From a virus, in the IMG/VR virus record IMGVR_UViG_3300019889_000021, positions 1-47,529 of that record: 47,529 nucleotides of DNA. The stretch is one strand, 5' to 3'. Below are positions 45,441-47,529 of this stretch, piece after piece. Position 1 is the first letter of the stretch. The number at the start of each line of letters is the position of its first letter. The translations under genes and the position numbers were made by a program. The notes below the pieces were generated by a model that saw only the letters and a program-made list of their open reading frames with translations, had not been told where the DNA came from and searched no databases.

Positions 45441-46283
45441 GTGGCACTGATCTCCACCCTCGTTGACTCGTTCAACGACAACATCATCGGACCCGAGTGG
45501 GGCAACTCCTACGGCGGTGCCAGCGAGACCGGCGGACGGGCCCGCGTCCCATGCGTCGCAGCGACCTACGCCGGATACCAGACCGGGCGCGCCTGGACCC
45601 TCGCGGGCAGCAGCGTCTACCTGCAACTGCCCCTCGTCGCCGCTGCTGCTGGCGCCAGCACCGGCGCGAACACCGTGTTCTCCGTGATCTGCGGGACGGC
45701 AGGAACAAATCTCGCCTTCAACATCAACACCGTCGGCACGACGATGCGCCTCGAATCCAACGTCGCGTACTTCGATGCTGGTGCGACCTCCCTCACTTAC
45801 AGCGCCGTCACCCATCTGTGGCTGCGATTCCGTGAGGACGGCACCAACGTGTACTGGGAGACGTCCACGGACGGCTCTGCGTGGACGATCCGCCGCACCC
45901 TTGCCACCCCCGCATGGATCGACACGGCCATCGACGACTGCGCGCTGGACCTGTGGTGCACCCGCGACGCGGGCACCACCAACTACGCCGAGTTCGACAA
46001 CGTCAACACCACCGTCAGCGGCGGAACCGTCTACTTCGCCTCCGCGGCACTGACCGCCGACGGTGCCCAGAGCGCAGCGGCCGTCGCTTCCGCCGTCATC
46101 TCCGCCGACCTCACTGCGGACAGCGACCTCACCGCAGCCACCCAGCTCGCCGCGCATGCCAGCGCCGACCTGATGGCCGAGTCCGACCTCACCGCGGGCA
46201 CCGATGCAGACGACACCAGCGATGCGGACATCCGCATCGGCACACCCTGCGGAAGGTGGGCGGTGAGCACCCCATGGATCTAG
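45441..46283 (+). CDS. Tail fibre paralogue with N-terminal beta module
   Basis: A 280-residue protein starting at GTG after GGGGAGG. Residues 8-194 (DSFNDNIIGPEWGNSYGGASETGGRARVPCVAATYAGYQTGRAW...DYAEFDNVN-like NYAEFDNVN) match the first module of the fibre at 42693 almost residue by residue. A short Ala/Asp-rich part (ADGAQSAAAVASAVISADLTADSDLTAATQLAAH) takes the place of the 22 repeats, then RIGTPCGRWAVSTPW is the tip motif. It is a shortened copy of the first fibre. Confidence 0.75.
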   Translation: MALISTLVDSFNDNIIGPEWGNSYGGASETGGRARVPCVAATYAGYQTGRAWTLAGSSVYLQLPLVAAAAGASTGANTVFSVICGTAGTNLAFNINTVGTTMRLESNVAYFDAGATSLTYSAVTHLWLRFREDGTNVYWETSTDGSAWTIRRTLATPAWIDTAIDDCALDLWCTRDAGTTNYAEFDNVNTTVSGGTVYFASAALTADGAQSAAAVASAVISADLTADSDLTAATQLAAHASADLMAESDLTAGTDADDTSDADIRIGTPCGRWAVSTPWI

Positions 46284-46567
46284 CCGCCACCTCCACCGAG
46301 TATGTGCACCTCAACGTGGTCGCCGCCATCTCAGGAACGCCCATTAGCCTCGCCACCCCGCCCAAGATGGCCGCCCTCGCGACCTCCGCGAACCCCATCG
46401 TCGGGGACTGGTTCGACGCCGAATGGTCCGGCGGATACGCACGGCTCCTCATCGGCCCGGCAGGCGGAGCGGTCACTCTCGACGTCGGCCTCTACAACGT
46501 GTGGATCACCTTCGCCGCCGGCCTCGAAACCCCCGTCTACCGAGCCGGCACTCTCACCGTCTACTAG
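46274..46567 (+). CDS. Small fibre-associated protein B
   Basis: A 97-residue protein whose ATG overlaps the end of the fibre paralogue by 10 bases. It parallels the protein at 44741 in length and pattern (STEYVHLNV, ARLLIGP, YNVWITF, RAGTLTVY). Paired with its fibre, it completes the second copy of the cassette. Confidence 0.68.
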   Translation: MDLAATSTEYVHLNVVAAISGTPISLATPPKMAALATSANPIVGDWFDAEWSGGYARLLIGPAGGAVTLDVGLYNVWITFAAGLETPVYRAGTLTVY

Positions 46568-46576
46568 GAGCCCGAC

Positions 46577-46903
46577 ATGCCCCGCGTCAACGTCCCCGTC
46601 ACCCAGTTCTCCCGCGCCGGAACCGTCCTGCCCGCAGCCACCGTCGGCGACGCCACGAACAACCACAGCGTCCTCAACGACGGCCGCGTCGGGCTCATCA
46701 TCAAGAACACCGGAGCGGTCAGCCGCAACGCCACCTTCAACACGGTCCGCTCCATCGACGGCCTCACCGCACCCACCCGCATCGAATCCCTCGCCGCGGG
46801 CGACGAGCAGGGCTTCGGGCCGTTCGACCCCAACGACTACGGGACGACGCTCAACGTGGACGTGGCGCATGCTGAGCTGACCTTGCGCGCCATCAGGCTC
46901 TGA
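46577..46903 (+). CDS. Virion protein, small beta-type
   Basis: A 108-residue protein with TAGGAGCCCGAC before the ATG. Beta-type pattern (RVGLIIKNTGAVSRNATFNTVRSIDGLTAPTRIESLAAGDEQGFGPFDPNDYG) like small phage head-decoration or tail proteins that carry GFGPFxxxxYG. Last gene of the structural block before the HNH gene. Confidence 0.68.
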   Translation: MPRVNVPVTQFSRAGTVLPAATVGDATNNHSVLNDGRVGLIIKNTGAVSRNATFNTVRSIDGLTAPTRIESLAAGDEQGFGPFDPNDYGTTLNVDVAHAELTLRAIRL

Positions 46904-46905
46904 TC

Positions 46906-47346
46906 ATGCCCACGCGTCTCAAGCCTCCATGCTCAAGGCCCGGATGCGAGCACACCAAGCCCTGTCCCGAGCATGCGCGCGATAGGCGTATACGAGGCAG
47001 CGCATGGAAGCGCGGATACGCCAAGAGACACATTGAGCGCTTCCGTCGGGGCGTACTAAATCGTGATCCTGTGTGTGTGGTGTGCAAGCAGAGACCAGCT
47101 ACTGAAGCTGATCACCATCCGAGGTCACGTCAGCAGCTAGAGCAGCAAGGCCTAGACGCTGATGATCCGCAGTATGGGCGAGGGCTCTGTCATGACTGTC
47201 ACAGCAGTGAGACGGCTCAACATCAAGCAGGTGGATGGCATGCAGAGCAGCAGAGACGATCACTAGGCCCGAATGCGCGCGCGGATGCGACCGAAGCGTC
47301 TCAGGTGACTCAAGATCGAGTCCAAGGCGATCAAGGATCGATGTAG
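46906..47346 (+). CDS. HNH endonuclease near the packaging end
   Basis: A 146-residue protein. Zinc pairs CSRPGCEH...CPEH, then CVVCKQRPATEADHHPRSRQQLEQQG...GRGLCHDCHSSET form the HNH core (DHH, then CHDCHS). HNH enzymes of this size sit just before the small terminase in many actinophages and assist cohesive-end cutting, so terminase probably follows outside the window. The gene has lower GC and different codon use than its neighbours. Confidence 0.88.
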   Translation: MPTRLKPPCSRPGCEHTKPCPEHARDRRIRGSAWKRGYAKRHIERFRRGVLNRDPVCVVCKQRPATEADHHPRSRQQLEQQGLDADDPQYGRGLCHDCHSSETAQHQAGGWHAEQQRRSLGPNARADATEASQVTQDRVQGDQGSM

Positions 47347-47513
47347 CGAGATCAATCGAGCCAAAGATCGATGATCTAAATGATCGAAATGACTCAAAAA
47401 GGTCACCAATTGATGAATACGGCAAGGTCATCAAGCTTGATCAAAACCGATGATCAAAGCCATTTTGATCAATTCAAGATCCACCCCCCGGGGGTGGGGT
47501 AGGACCCAAGATC
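47314..47513. other. GATC-dense, lower-GC region, possible cos/packaging site
   Basis: GATC occurs 12 times in 200 bases (first at 47314, last at 47510), many as GATCAA or GATCGA, versus less than one expected by chance. It contains a hairpin CCACCCCC/GGGGGTGG at 47481-47497. The HNH stop lies inside the left part. No gene is seen from 47347 to the end. Confidence 0.5.
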
Positions 47514-47529
47514 AACTTTCAGGCAGACA

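Noticed and set aside
1-47529. Insertion sequences or transposases
   Set aside because: No transposase motif or terminal inverted repeats with target duplications were noticed; this was a reading by eye, not a search.

Overview
The window is a contiguous piece of a temperate, long-tailed bacteriophage of a high-GC actinomycete, most likely Streptomyces or a close relative. The signs are consistently GC-rich codon third positions, many GTG starts, long chains of genes joined by ATGA/GTGA overlaps, a tyrosine integrase beside a repressor/Cro pair, tail and lysis genes, and small families typical of Streptomyces genomes and mobile elements (XRE-TPR regulator with a flavoprotein, a DUF6221-like protein, a DUF2637-like membrane protein, a TraB/FtsK-type translocase). 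Phage genes lie on both sides of the integrase with no host chromosome between, so the DNA looks like a non-integrated (virion or circular) form. Terminase, portal, capsid and tape-measure genes are absent and are expected beyond the right end (after the HNH gene) and before the left end.

Layout. (1) 1-3920: distal tail genes, the first cut by the window edge. (2) 3953-6208: lysis cassette with an amidase endolysin, a holin-like protein, a coiled-coil membrane protein and a membrane-anchored collagen-like protein. (3) 6323-12056: accessory or lysogenic-conversion region with small regulators, four copies of a palindromic operator, two minus-strand insertions, and a divergent flavoprotein / XRE-TPR pair. 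(4) 12057-14682: putative attP, integrase, an unknown protein and the immunity repressor, leftward. (5) 14925-30293: rightward early operon with Cro-like and excisionase-like proteins, an antirepressor-like protein, many tiny coupled genes, an ERF annealing protein, two DNA methyltransferases, a replication initiator with iterons inside its own gene, a DnaB-like helicase, a PD-(D/E)XK-like nuclease, a SLOG-like protein and a MazG-like protein. (6) 30382-39515: small genes plus a block resembling the transfer region of actinomycete integrative conjugative elements (DUF2637-like protein, TraB/FtsK translocase, small zinc-finger and Spd-like membrane proteins), followed by a solitary RapZ C-terminal-like domain. 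(7) 39568-46903: after two terminators, a second virion block with an SGNH-hydrolase tail protein and a duplicated fibre cassette. (8) 46906-47529: HNH endonuclease and an unusually GATC-dense, lower-GC end that may be the packaging region.

How it works together. The repressor (14248-14682) and Cro-like protein decide between lysogeny and lysis, while integrase and the Xis-like protein move the phage in and out of the host genome. The early operon supplies recombination, replication and DNA modification. The initiator gene carries six direct copies and one inverted copy of GTCACGCACT followed by a low-GC stretch, an arrangement like lambda O/ori. The tail and lysis blocks are late functions. 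The least explained parts are the three repeated two-hairpin leaders before tiny genes at 37241-37826, the conjugation-like module, and the operator arrays at 6832-6937 and 11592-11710.
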